This document shows, one piece after another, positions 50,856 through 61,645 of a stretch of DNA of 64,000 nt (position 1 is its first letter; each line of letters begins with the position of its first letter). Origin of the DNA: Mesobacillus maritimus. GTDB taxonomy: Bacteria; Bacillota; Bacilli; Bacillales; Cytobacillaceae. Under the pieces are notes generated by a model, which was not told where the DNA came from, did no database searches, and was given only the letters and a program-made list of their open reading frames with translations. The stretch is from positions 124,001-188,000 of the forward strand of contig NZ_JACWFH010000009.1 of the NCBI RefSeq assembly GCF_019749255.1. The letters run 5' to 3'. A program made the position numbers and the translations under genes.

Positions 50856-50927
50856 CGCCCTCGGCAGGAATCGAACCCACATCTCAAGAACCGGAATCTT
50901 ACGTGCTATCCGTTGCACCACGAGGGC
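50856..50927 (-). tRNA. tRNA-Arg (anticodon CCG)
   Basis: A 72-nt cloverleaf: acceptor stem GCCCTCG / CGAGGGC, D arm with GGTGCAACGGATAGCAC, anticodon loop TTCCGGT giving CCG, T arm GTGGGTTCGATTCCTGC. CCA is not encoded. Reads the CGG arginine codon. Confidence 0.96.
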
Positions 50928-51113
50928 ATGTTTTAAAGTCATTCACAGAATGAATTAGTAGTACGAATACTTATTATAAAGGAACTTTCATAAGAGTGCA
51001 AGAGGATTTTTGTTTGAAAAAGGAAAAGAGCGGGTATGATGGAAATAGTGAAAACGGGTGTGAGATAATATGAATATTGTCGAATAATTCATCTACAGGT
51101 CAAGGGTGATTCG

Positions 51114-51143
51114 TTTGACCTTAATTGACCATTCGTGTATCAT
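51114..51143 (+). promoter_or_regulatory. clpP promoter with overlapping CtsR operator
   Basis: TTGACC (51115-51120), 17 bp, TATCAT (51138-51143). TTTGACC-TTA-ATTGACC (51114-51130) is the complement of the CtsR heptad repeat (GGTCAAA with 3-bp spacing), covering the -35. Heat stress should relieve repression. Confidence 0.82.
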
Positions 51144-51227
51144 TAAACTACATAGAACTCATGGTTCAGCACTGGCTTTACTCGTGCGCTGTTCCTTGAG
51201 AAAACCTTGTAAAAGGAGGAACAAAAA

Positions 51228-51824
51228 ATGAATTTAATTCCTACAGTCATTGAACAAACAAACCGCGGGGAACGTGCTTATGACATTTATTCTCGCCTTT
51301 TGAAGGACCGTATTATCATGTTAGGAAGTGCAATTGATGATAATGTTGCCAATTCAATTGTCGCTCAGCTTCTTTTCCTAGAGGCGGAAAATCCTGAGAA
51401 AGACATTTCCCTTTACATTAACAGCCCAGGTGGAAGTATTACAGCTGGTATGGCCATTTATGATACAATGCAATTCATTAAGGCGCCAGTTCATACCATT
51501 TGTATCGGGATGGCAGCTTCAATGGGTGCTTTCCTATTAGCAGCAGGGGAAAAAGGCAAGCGCTATGCTCTTCCAAACGCTGAAGTAATGATTCACCAAC
51601 CACTAGGTGGTGCACAAGGTCAAGCTACTGAAATCGATATTGCTGCGAAACGTATCCTATTCTTGCGTGATAAATTAAATGGCATCCTTTCAGATCGTAC
51701 TGGACAGCCACTTGAAGTCATCGAGCGTGATACTGAGCGTGACAACTTCATGACCGCTGAACGCGCTAAGGAATACGGCTTAATTGACGAAATTGTTACC
51801 CGTAATCCAAATGAAAAGAAGTAA
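51228..51824 (+). CDS. clpP: ATP-dependent Clp protease proteolytic subunit
   Basis: A 198-residue serine peptidase that assembles into the ClpP barrel and works with ClpX, ClpC or ClpE. The triad is S98 (GMAASMGA), H123 (MIHQPLGG) and D172 (ERDNFM), the canonical numbering. It degrades tmRNA-tagged proteins among others. AAAGGAGG precedes the ATG. Controlled by a CtsR-type promoter about 100 bp upstream. No gene follows on this strand. Confidence 0.98.
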   Translation: MNLIPTVIEQTNRGERAYDIYSRLLKDRIIMLGSAIDDNVANSIVAQLLFLEAENPEKDISLYINSPGGSITAGMAIYDTMQFIKAPVHTICIGMAASMGAFLLAAGEKGKRYALPNAEVMIHQPLGGAQGQATEIDIAAKRILFLRDKLNGILSDRTGQPLEVIERDTERDNFMTAERAKEYGLIDEIVTRNPNEKK

Positions 51825-51825
51825 T

Positions 51826-51980
51826 TAGAAAAGCGCAAGCGCCCTGTTCAGCGGCGTATGGCCTGGAGCGCTCCAACTGAGATAAAGGAAACACGAAGAG
51901 CCGGAGGCGATTCGATGTTGACTTATCGGAGGGCGGAGAGCGAAGGGCACTAGCCGTTAGGGCGCTGGAGCTGGACAATT
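51826..51980. repeat. interspersed intergenic repeat element of Bacillaceae type
   Basis: About 155 bp of higher-GC sequence after clpP, with imperfect terminal inverted repeats (AGCGCAAGCGCCCTG at the left, complement of AGCTCCAGCGCCCTA at the right) and several inner inverted segments. I recall similar 'AAGCGC...GGCGCTGGAGCTGGAC' units scattered through Bacillus genomes. No ORF. Could be a small non-autonomous element or REP-like structured RNA. Confidence 0.7.
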
Positions 51981-52014
51981 CTCAAAGTCAAGACTTATAT
52001 ATTAACTAATCTAG

Positions 52015-52049
52015 AAAAAACTCGCCCCAAATTGGGAGCGAGTTTTTTT
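52015..52049. terminator. bidirectional terminator downstream of crh
   Basis: AAAAAACTCGCCCCAA / TTGGGAGCGAGTTTTTTT, reaching the crh stop codon. Confidence 0.88.
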
Positions 52050-52305
52050 AACCTTCTTGCTGTATATATTCACTAAGAGTAGATAATGCCGCTTCCTCGT
52101 CTTTTCCTTCTACAATCAGGCTAACGGTAGAACCTACGCCAATCGCAAGACTCATTAGACCCATAATGCTTTTAGCGTTTACCTTTTTCCCATCTTTTTC
52201 AAGAAATATTTCTGAAGAAAAGCGATTTGCTTCTTGTACAAACAAGGCTGCCGGTCGAGCCTGCAAACCAGTCTTTAATTTAACGATTACTTGTTTTTCT
52301 ACCAT
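52048..52305 (-). CDS. crh: HPr-like protein Crh
   Basis: An 85-residue HPr homologue in which the PTS phosphorylation His15 is replaced by Gln (TGLQARPAA) while regulatory S46 is kept (NAKSIMGL). That pattern defines Crh, the CcpA co-repressor of carbon catabolite repression, and separates it from HPr. It is last in the operon trxB..crh as in B. subtilis. Confidence 0.95.
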   Translation of the reverse strand: MVEKQVIVKLKTGLQARPAALFVQEANRFSSEIFLEKDGKKVNAKSIMGLMSLAIGVGSTVSLIVEGKDEEAALSTLSEYIQQEG

Positions 52306-52333
52306 GCCATTCTCTCTCCCTTTATAAAATTAA

Positions 52334-53284
52334 TTATTTTTGACCGATTGCTTCACCTGCACGAAGCTTGTCAGCGAGCTCGTCAATCTTGCGTAGACGG
52401 TGATTGATCCCCGATTTACTAATACTTCCGCCGGACACCATTTCACCTAATTCTTTTAAGGTTACATCCTGGTACGCTACTCTCAGTTCAGCAATTTCAC
52501 GAAGTTTTCCCGGTAGAATTTCTAAGCCCACTGTATTCTCAATAAACTTAATATTTTCAACCTGCCGTAAAGCTGCACCAATGGTTTTATTTAAATTTGC
52601 CGTTTCACAATTAACGAGCCGATTTACAGAGTTTCGCATGTCTCGTACAATCCGAATATCCTCAAAACGTAGTAGGGAGTTATGGGCACCCACGATGTTT
52701 AAAAACTCGGTAATTTTTTCTGCTTCCTTCAAATAGGTAATAAACCCTTTTTTTCGCTCTAATGTCTTGCTATTTAACCCGAACTTATTCATGAGTTCAC
52801 ATAAAGATTGATTATGTTCTTGGTACATGGAAGCGATTTCCAAATGATAGGAAGAAGTTTCTGGATTATTTACTGATCCCCCAGCAAGGAAGGCTCCTCT
52901 CAAATAAGAACGCTTACAACATTTTTTCTTTATTAAATCTTCCGAAATTTCTTGGATGAACGAAAATCCTTCTGCGATAATTTTCAAATCTTCTAGAATC
53001 TCTTTAGCAGATTCCTTTAAGCGAACGATATAAACATTATTCTTTTTAAGCCGCATCTTTTTCCGGACTAGCAGATCTACCTGAATTTGATAATTCATTT
53101 TAATTAAGGTATAAATCCGTCGCGCAATAGCTGCGTTTTCTGTCTGAATGTCTACAATCAGCACGCGGTTTGAAAAGGATAGCGAACCGTTCATTCGAAT
53201 TAAGGCCGAGAGCTCAGCTTTACTGCAACAGCCCTTCACCTCTAGGTTCGTTAATTCCTTCTTCGTAACCGAAGCGAAAGACAT
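52334..53284 (-). CDS. whiA: WhiA-family DNA-binding protein
   Basis: A 316-residue WhiA (YvcL): N-terminal degenerate LAGLIDADG-like fold ([14 protein letters not shown] ... [14 protein letters not shown]) and a C-terminal helix-turn-helix ([20 protein letters not shown]). In Bacillus it affects cell division and chromosome segregation. Not a homing enzyme, although the fold is shared. Start at 53284 with AGGAGG at 8 nt; length equals that of the B. subtilis protein. Confidence 0.95.
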   Translation of the reverse strand: MSFASVTKKELTNLEVKGCCSKAELSALIRMNGSLSFSNRVLIVDIQTENAAIARRIYTLIKMNYQIQVDLLVRKKMRLKKNNVYIVRLKESAKEILEDLKIIAEGFSFIQEISEDLIKKKCCKRSYLRGAFLAGGSVNNPETSSYHLEIASMYQEHNQSLCELMNKFGLNSKTLERKKGFITYLKEAEKITEFLNIVGAHNSLLRFEDIRIVRDMRNSVNRLVNCETANLNKTIGAALRQVENIKFIENTVGLEILPGKLREIAELRVAYQDVTLKELGEMVSGGSISKSGINHRLRKIDELADKLRAGEAIGQK

Positions 53285-53402
53285 CCCCCTCACCTCCTAC
53301 ATTTACAGCTAGTCATCATCTAGGACGCTTCAGCTTAGCAGCATGAACTTGCGAATAGACTTGTTTACCTGTATCTTAATACGCACGATTTTCCTTTTGG
53401 TT

Positions 53403-54362
53403 TCACTTTGGAAGAAGTGAATATAAAATTTCTGCTACTTTTCGAGTATCATGACGAATTACATTCCCCTCAAGGTTGGCAATTTTCTTCTGGACAACGC
53501 TAATTCCAAGCTCATTTAGCACTTGAAAATCAAACTGGACAGGCCTCGCAAGCTCTTCCTTATAGCGAAGTTCAATTTCAGGGGGAATTTCTTCATTATT
53601 GATTAGAATCATGTCAATGAACGCACAATCCATATGATCATAAATTGCCTTGACATGATCACTTGCAGTGTAGTTAAGCGTTTCTCCTGCTTGTGTCATT
53701 AGATTACAAATATAAACTTTTTTAGCTTTTGCCTCACAAACTGCCTGACCTAACTTTTTTACCAGTAAATTTGGCAAAATGCTGGTATAAAGACTCCCAG
53801 GACCAATCACAATCAAATCAGCTTGTCTAATTTCAAGAAGAGTTTCAGGAAGCGGCTGTACATTATTAGGATTGAGAAACACCCGTTTAATTTTTTTCCC
53901 GGAAAACGGAATTTTTGACTCCCCACTTACAACACTGCCATCTTCCATTTCCGCATTTAAAATAACACTGCGGTTTGCGGCTGGAAGGACCTTTCCACGT
54001 ACATTTAGCACTCGGCTCATTTCTTGAACTGCGTGGGAGAAGTTCCCCGTAATCGAGGTCATCGCAGCTAAAATAAGGTTCCCAAGCGAATGGCCTGAAA
54101 GTTCATTGGATGTTTTAAAACGATGTTGGAACATCTCTTCAACTAAAGGCTCAACATCAGACAAAGCGGCCAAAACATTTCGAATATCTCCTGGTGGTGG
54201 AATTTGCATCTCATCCCGTAATCGTCCAGAACTACCCCCATCGTCCGCAACGGTCACGATTGCCGTTATGTCGACATCATACTTTTTCAAGCCGCGAAGC
54301 AAGACAGGAAGGCCCGTTCCCCCACCAATGATCACGATTCTAGGTTGAGTGTTGGTGGTCAT
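53403..54362 (-). CDS. yvcK: YvcK/CofD-like gluconeogenesis factor
   Basis: A 319-residue protein with [17 protein letters not shown] and [13 protein letters not shown], the nucleotide-sugar-binding signatures of YvcK, which binds UDP-sugars and is needed for growth on gluconeogenic carbon sources and for cell shape. It overlaps rapZ by 4 bp and is followed by whiA. Confidence 0.95.
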   Translation of the reverse strand: MTTNTQPRIVIIGGGTGLPVLLRGLKKYDVDITAIVTVADDGGSSGRLRDEMQIPPPGDIRNVLAALSDVEPLVEEMFQHRFKTSNELSGHSLGNLILAAMTSITGNFSHAVQEMSRVLNVRGKVLPAANRSVILNAEMEDGSVVSGESKIPFSGKKIKRVFLNPNNVQPLPETLLEIRQADLIVIGPGSLYTSILPNLLVKKLGQAVCEAKAKKVYICNLMTQAGETLNYTASDHVKAIYDHMDCAFIDMILINNEEIPPEIELRYKEELARPVQFDFQVLNELGISVVQKKIANLEGNVIRHDTRKVAEILYSLLPK

Positions 54363-55252
54363 TTCGCCGATTCCTTCCTCTTTTCAATATCCCGATGGGT
54401 CACTAGGGTTTGGTAATCAGCCTGGAAGTGCTTTGAGATATGCTCCGCTAAGGCAACCGAACGGTGTTGTCCGCCAGTACAGCCAATTGCAATAATCAAT
54501 TGCGCCTTTCCCTCACGCTTGTAATGAGGAAGCATGAACGTTAACAAATCAAGAACTTTTTCAAGGAATTTATGTGTTTCGTTCCATTTTAAAACATAGG
54601 TTGAAACCTCTTCGTCCAACCCTGTTTTTGGCCGCATATGATCAATATAGTGCGGGTTCGGCAAAAAGCGAACATCGAACACTAAATCGGCATCAATGGG
54701 TATCCCATGCTTAAAACCAAAGGACATGACATTCACCGTGAAGGTTGACTTTTTATTACTGGAGAACTCTTCATGGATTTTCTCACGCAATTCCTTAGGC
54801 TTTAACGCTGAGGTATTGTAGATCAATTGAGCTCTTCCTTTAAGTTCCTCTAACAATTCGCGTTCAAGTTTAATTCCTTCTAGAGGGCGGCCCTTGCGTG
54901 CTAAAGGATGAAAGCGTCGAGTTTCCTTATAACGTCTTACAAGTGTTTCATCATCTGCATCGAGAAACAAAATTTTCGGCGCTACCCATGAAGATTCAGA
55001 AAGATCATCTAGCGCTTTAAAGAGCGAATCAAAAAATTCTCTTCCTCTTAAATCCATCCCTAAAGCGACTTTATTCATTTTATTTCCAGATTCCTTCATT
55101 AATTCAAGGAATTTGGGAAGCAATGTAGGCGGGAGGTTGTCGACACAAAAGAAGCCCAAATCTTCAAAGCTCTGGATGGCAACTGTTTTCCCCGCGCCTG
55201 ACATTCCAGTTATAATCACTAATTGGCTGTCGTCCGTCGAACCGGTACTCAT
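54359..55252 (-). CDS. rapZ: RapZ/YvcJ nucleotide-binding protein
   Basis: A 297-residue P-loop protein: GMSGAGKT (residues 16-23), then the RapZ C-terminal domain ending [16 protein letters not shown]. In B. subtilis YvcJ hydrolyses GTP and influences competence; in enterics RapZ binds small RNAs. Conserved rapZ-yvcK-whiA order. Overlaps yvcK by 4 bp. Confidence 0.95.
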   Translation of the reverse strand: MSTGSTDDSQLVIITGMSGAGKTVAIQSFEDLGFFCVDNLPPTLLPKFLELMKESGNKMNKVALGMDLRGREFFDSLFKALDDLSESSWVAPKILFLDADDETLVRRYKETRRFHPLARKGRPLEGIKLERELLEELKGRAQLIYNTSALKPKELREKIHEEFSSNKKSTFTVNVMSFGFKHGIPIDADLVFDVRFLPNPHYIDHMRPKTGLDEEVSTYVLKWNETHKFLEKVLDLLTFMLPHYKREGKAQLIIAIGCTGGQHRSVALAEHISKHFQADYQTLVTHRDIEKRKESAK

Positions 55253-55345
55253 TTCCTATTCCTCCCAAAGTATTTATTGATGGTAATGTTATTTAGATTA
55301 TGTTTATTCTTGCCTGCTTCACTACAAGATGAGTAGTGAAGTATA

Positions 55346-55813
55346 TTAGTTAGGGTCAAGTCGGTAATGAAGTAATTCCATATCAGGAGTGTAAGTAAAT
55401 GTGCCGTAAATAATTCCTTGACCATGTACCATATAGTCAAGAATATGATAATCACCTGCAGCCATCGGAAGGTTCTTGATTTCTTCCGTATCATGCCAAG
55501 CAAGATCTCCTTCTTCAGATCTTTCAAGATGAACTCCAGTCGATTCTGTCGCATTAAACGTAAACATCATCCACTCGTTCACGACTTGATCGCCATCTTT
55601 TATAATAAAAGTAAAAATACCTTTGATTTTTGGATTTAATAAATAAATACCAGTCTCCTCGCGATATTCTCGGATGCAGGATTCTTTGGCTGTTTCACCA
55701 GGCTCCATCTTCCCACCAGGAGCCACCCACCATCCACGGCGAGGCTTCTGGAGTAACAATACCTTGTTGTCTTTTACTAGAAGACAATTAGCCACCCGTT
55801 GCATTGGTTTCAC
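55346..55813 (-). CDS. yvcI: NUDIX hydrolase (YvcI-like)
   Basis: A 155-residue NUDIX hydrolase with the box GGKMEPGETAKESCIREYRE-ETGI (about residues 32-55), the metal site for cleaving nucleoside diphosphate derivatives. Sequence WWVAPGGKMEPGE resembles 8-oxo-dGTP diphosphatases. Position between trxB and rapZ equals that of B. subtilis yvcI. AAGGTGAAA site precedes the ATG. Confidence 0.88.
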   Translation of the reverse strand: MKPMQRVANCLLVKDNKVLLLQKPRRGWWVAPGGKMEPGETAKESCIREYREETGIYLLNPKIKGIFTFIIKDGDQVVNEWMMFTFNATESTGVHLERSEEGDLAWHDTEEIKNLPMAAGDYHILDYMVHGQGIIYGTFTYTPDMELLHYRLDPN

Positions 55814-56208
55814 CTTCTTTTACACTATTATAATTTATATGTCCGGTTATTTCGTGTTGAAAATAAAACAGGACTCCGAACTGTTCATTATTTTCATTAT
55901 ACTATTTTTAGAATCCACTCACAATGAATCGAAAACCGATAATTTTGTCAATATATCCCTTGGGAAAGATAGGTCGAATGAAATGGTGTTATATACCTAT
56001 TTGAGAGGCTGTACTATATGTAAGGACAAAAAAATAGCACAGGCAAAGCCTGTGCACCAATACGTATATTTTTAAAAGGGGGTCAATTTGTAATTCTATT
56101 GTACCCGATAAATATTTCACTACTGTTACAGTAGAGTTAATTAAAAATTACGTTATTGTGAAGATAAAACAAAGACGAACCTTGCCGAACCAAAAAACTT
56201 CGATTGGC
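55814..56208. other. 395-bp intergenic region between trxB and the NUDIX gene
   Basis: No ORF with a ribosome binding site. It holds the trxB terminator (56030-56055) and must hold the promoter of the NUDIX-rapZ-yvcK-whiA-crh unit; I could not pick a convincing one. Confidence 0.5.
56030..56055 (-). terminator. trxB terminator
   Basis: Minus strand GCACAGGC, TTT loop, GCCTGTGC, then TATTTTTTT; about 155 bp past the trxB stop. Confidence 0.8.
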
Positions 56209-57201
<993 letters not shown>

Positions 57202-57299
57202 TTACGATAATAGTTAGTATCTGCTACCTACCTTTATCCTATAAAACAAATAAGAAAGAGTCCAAATTTTTGCTTGCACCGTAAAAAAGGTGACTAAAA

Positions 57300-57344
57300 A
57301 AGGTGACAGGCACCATCCAGAAACTGGATGGTGCCTGTCACCTT
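57300..57344. terminator. 21-bp perfect hairpin, GGTGACAGGCACC family
   Basis: AAGGTGACAGGCACCATCCAG, AAA loop, exact complement. It sits 13 bp past the TPR gene stop and can act as a terminator or RNA-stabilising hairpin. Shares its core with the 35589 hairpin. Confidence 0.75.
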
Positions 57345-57356
57345 AACTTACCTACC

Positions 57357-58847
57357 TTACTCTAGGCATTCGCCGACTAAATCGATGTATTTGTTTAGGG
57401 TAGAAACGGAAAGTCCATACTTTTTCGCTACGGCAATTTTCGTAATTTTCCCTTCTCGGAGCTTTTCCCATACAAATTCAACGGCAGCTGCCCAAGCCTT
57501 TTTATTTTTAAAATTAAAGCCATCCTTGACAGCCTTATCGAACACAGCAAACCAGATTAAATAAATGCCTGCTTCCTCATGATCAATTGGTTGATGGAAG
57601 TCATATAAAACGAGAGCCGTTTCGTGCGCTCCGATTACTGGTTCCATACCTGGATTGAATGTTCCTGATTGAACATAGGATAGATAGCTCTTTTCTAGCC
57701 CTGTCAAGTTATCGGCAATTTTATTAGCAGAAAGAATTTCCTCCTTCTGGCCTGAAACTGACGTTAAAAACAAGGCAAAAAGGCGTTCTTCAGGGTGTTC
57801 GCTCTGGAATCTTTTTATAATCGTTGTAACTTGTGTATCTAGGCCAAGTTCCTGGATTCCCCAAGGCTCATGCCCCGCTTTTTCAGGACTATACTCAAGC
57901 ACTTTTTTCCAATGATTTTTAGCCGCTTGTTCCCGACCAGTGTGATAAGAAGAATGTGCGAGCCAATAATAAAAAGCCCCATCTCCCTCATGACCGTATT
58001 TTCTTAAGCGATTTAACCATTTGTACCCAAGCTCATATTCGCCAATCAACGAGAAGGTTGCTCCAAGCTTAAACTGTTGTTCTGCTAAAAGAGGTTGGAT
58101 TTTAGCAAGAGTCGCAACCAAAGTTTGAACATCCTCACTTCGTTTTTGATAATAAGCAAATACTAGCTTATTGCATAGCGCATGCAGGTTCCCAGGGTTT
58201 TGTACAAGCACTTGGTCAAGAATTTCATTGGCTTTGACTTGATGACCAAGATAAAAATTGGCCAAGGCCAGGTTATTATAAGCAGACCAATACTCAGGAT
58301 ATTCTTCGATAAGTTCTTCGAATATGTCTATTGCTCTTAGAAACTCACCTGCTTCAAGGAGAGATCTAGCCTCTTCTTGTTTAACGATAAGGCTATCCTC
58401 TTCAAAAAGAGCTTCCTCTAAATCGTCTGCCTCAAGCATAATCAGTTCAAGTAGTTCCTCAGCGTCATCGCTGAACTCCCCGTCCCGTGTTAACTCCAAG
58501 TAAAGGTTGGCATAATGATATGCATCTTTAAATAAGCCCAAATGAGCATAATTGTTTGCTAAGAAATAATGGCACTCTACCATTTCTTCATCCAATTCTT
58601 CAAGGATCATTTTTAATAAGCTGATTGACTGTTGGTATTCCCCAAGCTCGGTTGAAACGATCGCGAGCTGACAGATAATCATCGGTTCGCCTGGCTCTAG
58701 TTGCATGGCACGACTAAAATATTTATGAGCCCGCAACAAATCCCGGCGTTGATACGCTTTGACCCCTTTGGTGAAATAGTACTCACCTGTCGGGACAAAT
58801 GACAGTAGTTGCCCTTTTTGATTTATTGCTTTAGAGTCTTCTCCCAT
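57357..58847 (-). CDS. tetratricopeptide repeat protein (YvcD-like)
   Basis: A 496-residue cytoplasmic protein made largely of TPR helices, for example GVKAYQRRDLLRAHKYFSRA and AYNNLALANFYLGHQVKANE, with an acidic middle part (about residues 125-150). A short region near the C terminus (KIAVAKKYGLSVSTLNKYID) looks like a helix-turn-helix. It probably mediates protein contacts; function unknown. Upstream of trxB as B. subtilis yvcD is. Start at 58847 after GGAGG. Confidence 0.82.
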   Translation of the reverse strand: MGEDSKAINQKGQLLSFVPTGEYYFTKGVKAYQRRDLLRAHKYFSRAMQLEPGEPMIICQLAIVSTELGEYQQSISLLKMILEELDEEMVECHYFLANNYAHLGLFKDAYHYANLYLELTRDGEFSDDAEELLELIMLEADDLEEALFEEDSLIVKQEEARSLLEAGEFLRAIDIFEELIEEYPEYWSAYNNLALANFYLGHQVKANEILDQVLVQNPGNLHALCNKLVFAYYQKRSEDVQTLVATLAKIQPLLAEQQFKLGATFSLIGEYELGYKWLNRLRKYGHEGDGAFYYWLAHSSYHTGREQAAKNHWKKVLEYSPEKAGHEPWGIQELGLDTQVTTIIKRFQSEHPEERLFALFLTSVSGQKEEILSANKIADNLTGLEKSYLSYVQSGTFNPGMEPVIGAHETALVLYDFHQPIDHEEAGIYLIWFAVFDKAVKDGFNFKNKKAWAAAVEFVWEKLREGKITKIAVAKKYGLSVSTLNKYIDLVGECLE

Positions 58848-59158
58848 TTTGTCCTCCACAAAAGGTTTTTTAACCAAATAAGTATAACATAGTCAACGGT
58901 GTTCGGTGAAGGTTAATTTTGGGTAATCAATATGGCTTGCGAGCTCTGGCTCTTTCTATTATCGGTCATTAGATATTTAGCATTCTTTTTAGTCGCTCGG
59001 GGGTATCATTTGTCAAATTGAAAGTATTAGCTTTTTTACGATAACACGACGCATTCCTGAGGTTTTCTCTGTGATTGGGTCACGCTTTGAGGATTGGACG
59101 GGGGGTTTATTTGAATTAGGAGCTAGATAGTGTGAAAGAAATGCAATTTTATAGGGTG
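58848..59158. other. intergenic region, no gene seen
   Basis: Between the TPR gene start and the palindromic repeats. It contains the phrase GGGTCACGCTTTGAGGATTGG, faintly like the repeat arrays elsewhere. No ORF or RNA recognised. Confidence 0.4.
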
Positions 59159-59390
59159 TGGGGTGTTTTTTATTCCCTGTAGGGAGAATAAAAATAATGG
59201 AATCACTGGTAAGTAAAATTATATTCCCTCATAGAGAAGTTTTATTCCCTATTTGAGACTAGATATTCCCCCTAGCTAGGAGAAGTTATATTCACCCTGA
59301 GGGAATATACGTCCAAATATATTCCCAAAGAGGGAATATATGGCTGATTGTCGGCAGGATATTCCCCGTAGAGGGAATAAAAATCAACAT
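59159..59390. repeat. cluster of TATTCCC...GGGAATA palindromic repeats
   Basis: TATTCCC-like boxes at 59171, 59222, 59243, 59264, 59288, 59319 and 59360. Several form complete hairpins, such as TATATTCCC-AAAGA-GGGAATATA and TATTCACCC-TG-AGGGAATA; others have a decayed second arm. Spacing is irregular (21-51 bp). Confidence 0.75.
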
Positions 59391-59426
59391 AAACTAGCTT
59401 TCTTCCTCCAAAGTTCCCAAGAAAAC

Positions 59427-59458
59427 GAAAAACCGACCAGAAATCAGCCTGGTCGGTA
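59427..59458 (-). terminator. his operon terminator
   Basis: Minus strand ACCGACCAG, 8-nt loop, CTGGTCGGT then TTTTCG; 10 bp past the hisI stop. Confidence 0.9.
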
Positions 59459-59466
59459 GCATACTA

Positions 59467-60111
59467 TTATTTCTTTTCCATATGACGCTTGTCTAATACA
59501 GCTAATACCTCTTTAAACGGTAGCTCTTGTTCACGGAGTAGGACAAGTAAATGATAAAGTAAGTCCGCTGACTCCCATTTTAATTCTTCTTTGTCGCGAT
59601 TTTTGGCGGCAATGATGACTTCTGAGGCCTCTTCGCCAACCTTCTTTAAAATTTTATCAACGCCTTTTTCGAACAGGTAAGTGGTATAAGCACCCTCCGG
59701 ACGCTCGCGTTCACGGTCTGCGATCACTTGTTCCAGCGCTTGTAAAATTCGATAATCGGAGAGAGCATTAGCTTCAGAAGTCACGCTTTCTTCCTGCAAA
59801 AGACTTTCGTTAAAACAGCTAACACGACCTGTGTGGCATGCTGGCCCAGCAGGTTCAACGAGAACTACTAATGCGTCTCCGTCACAATCATACTTCATAT
59901 CAACAATTCTTTGTGTGTTGCCACTTGTCTCACCTTTGTGCCAAAGCTCTTGGCGAGATCGACTATAAAACCAAGTCTCGCGCGTTTTAAGCGATTTTCC
60001 AAGTGACTCTTTGTTCATATATGCAACGGTCAAGACTTCACGGGTAACTGCATCCTGGACAACCGCCGTGATTAAACCATTATCATCAAATTTTAGTTCT
60101 TCTACGTTCAT
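59467..60111 (-). CDS. hisI: bifunctional phosphoribosyl-AMP cyclohydrolase / phosphoribosyl-ATP pyrophosphatase
   Basis: A 214-residue HisIE fusion for steps 2 and 3 of histidine synthesis. The N-terminal cyclohydrolase has [20 protein letters not shown] with Asp and Cys metal ligands; the C-terminal pyrophosphatase (from about residue 115) has [15 protein letters not shown] and LLYHLLVLL. Overlaps hisF by 4 bp; last gene of the operon. Confidence 0.96.
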   Translation of the reverse strand: MNVEELKFDDNGLITAVVQDAVTREVLTVAYMNKESLGKSLKTRETWFYSRSRQELWHKGETSGNTQRIVDMKYDCDGDALVVLVEPAGPACHTGRVSCFNESLLQEESVTSEANALSDYRILQALEQVIADRERERPEGAYTTYLFEKGVDKILKKVGEEASEVIIAAKNRDKEELKWESADLLYHLLVLLREQELPFKEVLAVLDKRHMEKK

Positions 60112-60866
60112 CGAACTTCCACTCCTTTTTCACGGAGGTATGTTTTTACTTCTGCCACCGAGGTTTCTTTATAATGAAAAATAGAAGCTGCTAGTGCCGC
60201 GTCTGCTTTTCCTTCAACGAATGAATCAACAAAATGGTCAGCATTCCCCGCTCCACCTGAGGCAATAACTGGGACAGAAACAGCTTCGCTAACCGCCTTT
60301 GTCAGCTTTAGGTCAAAGCCTTTCTTTTCACCGTCACTATCCATGCTCGTTAAAAGGATTTCTCCCGCACCAAGACGAACCGCCTCACGAGCCCACTCAA
60401 TCACTTCATGGTCTGTCGCCGTTCTTCCACCATGAGTATAAACACGCCACGAACCTATCTCCGCATCATATTTAGCATCAATCGCCACGACGATACACTG
60501 GGTGCCAAAAAAGTCGGCTCCTTCCGTGATCAAGCTAGGATTTAACACTGCTGCGGTATTGAGGCTCACCTTATCTGCCCCGGAACGCAAAATCCGTTTC
60601 ATGTCTTCTAACGAGTTAATCCCGCCGCCGACCGTAAATGGTATCGCAAGCTCCGAAGCAACAGCTTTCACGACTTCAACCATTGTTTTTCGTCCCTCAT
60701 TCGAGGCCGAAATATCTAGAAACACCAGTTCATCTGCTCCCTGTTCATCGTAAAAGCGCGCCAGTTCGACAGGATCGCCCGCATCGCGAAGCTGAACAAA
60801 TTGAATCCCTTTTACCACTCGGCCTTCTTTTACATCCAAACACGGAATAATACGCTTTGTTAACAT
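60108..60866 (-). CDS. hisF: imidazole glycerol phosphate synthase cyclase subunit
   Basis: A 252-residue TIM barrel. Catalytic Asp11 in [16 protein letters not shown] and the second Asp in VVAIDAK; phosphate sites in GGGI and ASGGAG. With HisH it makes imidazole glycerol phosphate and AICAR. Overlaps hisA by 7 bp and hisI by 4 bp. Confidence 0.97.
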   Translation of the reverse strand: MLTKRIIPCLDVKEGRVVKGIQFVQLRDAGDPVELARFYDEQGADELVFLDISASNEGRKTMVEVVKAVASELAIPFTVGGGINSLEDMKRILRSGADKVSLNTAAVLNPSLITEGADFFGTQCIVVAIDAKYDAEIGSWRVYTHGGRTATDHEVIEWAREAVRLGAGEILLTSMDSDGEKKGFDLKLTKAVSEAVSVPVIASGGAGNADHFVDSFVEGKADAALAASIFHYKETSVAEVKTYLREKGVEVR

Positions 60867-61597
60867 GATTCAGCCACCGCTTTCAATGCTTCCTTCACAC
60901 TAAACCGACCTTCATAAAGGGCTTTCCCTACAATTGCTCCACTTACTCCGACGGATTGCAACACTTTCAATGCCAATAAATCTCCAAGCTGGCTTACTCC
61001 ACCAGAGGCGATGACACTTTTTCCTGTTTCTTCAGCAAGTAACTGGATTGCTTGCACATTTGGACCTGAAAGCATACCATCTGTGGCAATATCGGTGAAA
61101 ATAAACGTGTCAGCACCAGCTTCTGCAAAGCGTTTTCCTAAGTCGACTGCCTTCACCTCTGATGTTGATAACCAACCATGTGTAGCTACATAGCCGTCTT
61201 TCGCATCAAGACCAATGGCAATTTTACCAGGATACTTCCTTACCATCTCTTCGGCAAACTCTGGGTTCGAAACCGCAATGCTTCCGATGATAACTCTAGA
61301 AACGCCGTTATCAAGGTAATGGGCAATGTCAGCCTCAGTCCGAATTCCGCCACCAATTTGTACCTTGGCCTTTAGCTCGTTGGCCGCCTTTATCACATAT
61401 GTATCATTGACCCGTTTCCCGTCCCGGGCGCCATCGAGGTCCACCATATGGATCCATTCTGAACCTGATTCAGCAAAAGATTTTGCCATATCAAATGGGG
61501 AATCCCCATAAACTGTTTCTTTTCCGTAATCTCCTTGAAGAAGTCGAACACATTTGCCGCCCCTCATGTCTATGGCAGGATATATGATAAAACTCAT
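60860..61597 (-). CDS. hisA: ProFAR isomerase
   Basis: A 245-residue TIM barrel converting ProFAR to PRFAR, step 4 of the pathway. Starts with [20 protein letters not shown], has [11 protein letters not shown] and [10 protein letters not shown], and is homologous to HisF. Between hisH and hisF in the usual operon order. Confidence 0.97.
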   Translation of the reverse strand: MSFIIYPAIDMRGGKCVRLLQGDYGKETVYGDSPFDMAKSFAESGSEWIHMVDLDGARDGKRVNDTYVIKAANELKAKVQIGGGIRTEADIAHYLDNGVSRVIIGSIAVSNPEFAEEMVRKYPGKIAIGLDAKDGYVATHGWLSTSEVKAVDLGKRFAEAGADTFIFTDIATDGMLSGPNVQAIQLLAEETGKSVIASGGVSQLGDLLALKVLQSVGVSGAIVGKALYEGRFSVKEALKAVAESC

Positions 61598-61645
61598 ACT
61601 AGCCCCCCTCTCTTTTTTATGTTCTACGTCTATTAACTTACCTTA

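Noticed and set aside
52334-53284. Second homing endonuclease (LAGLIDADG-like fold)
   Set aside because: This is WhiA, which shares the ancestral fold but has a C-terminal helix-turn-helix and sits in its normal rapZ-yvcK-whiA context.
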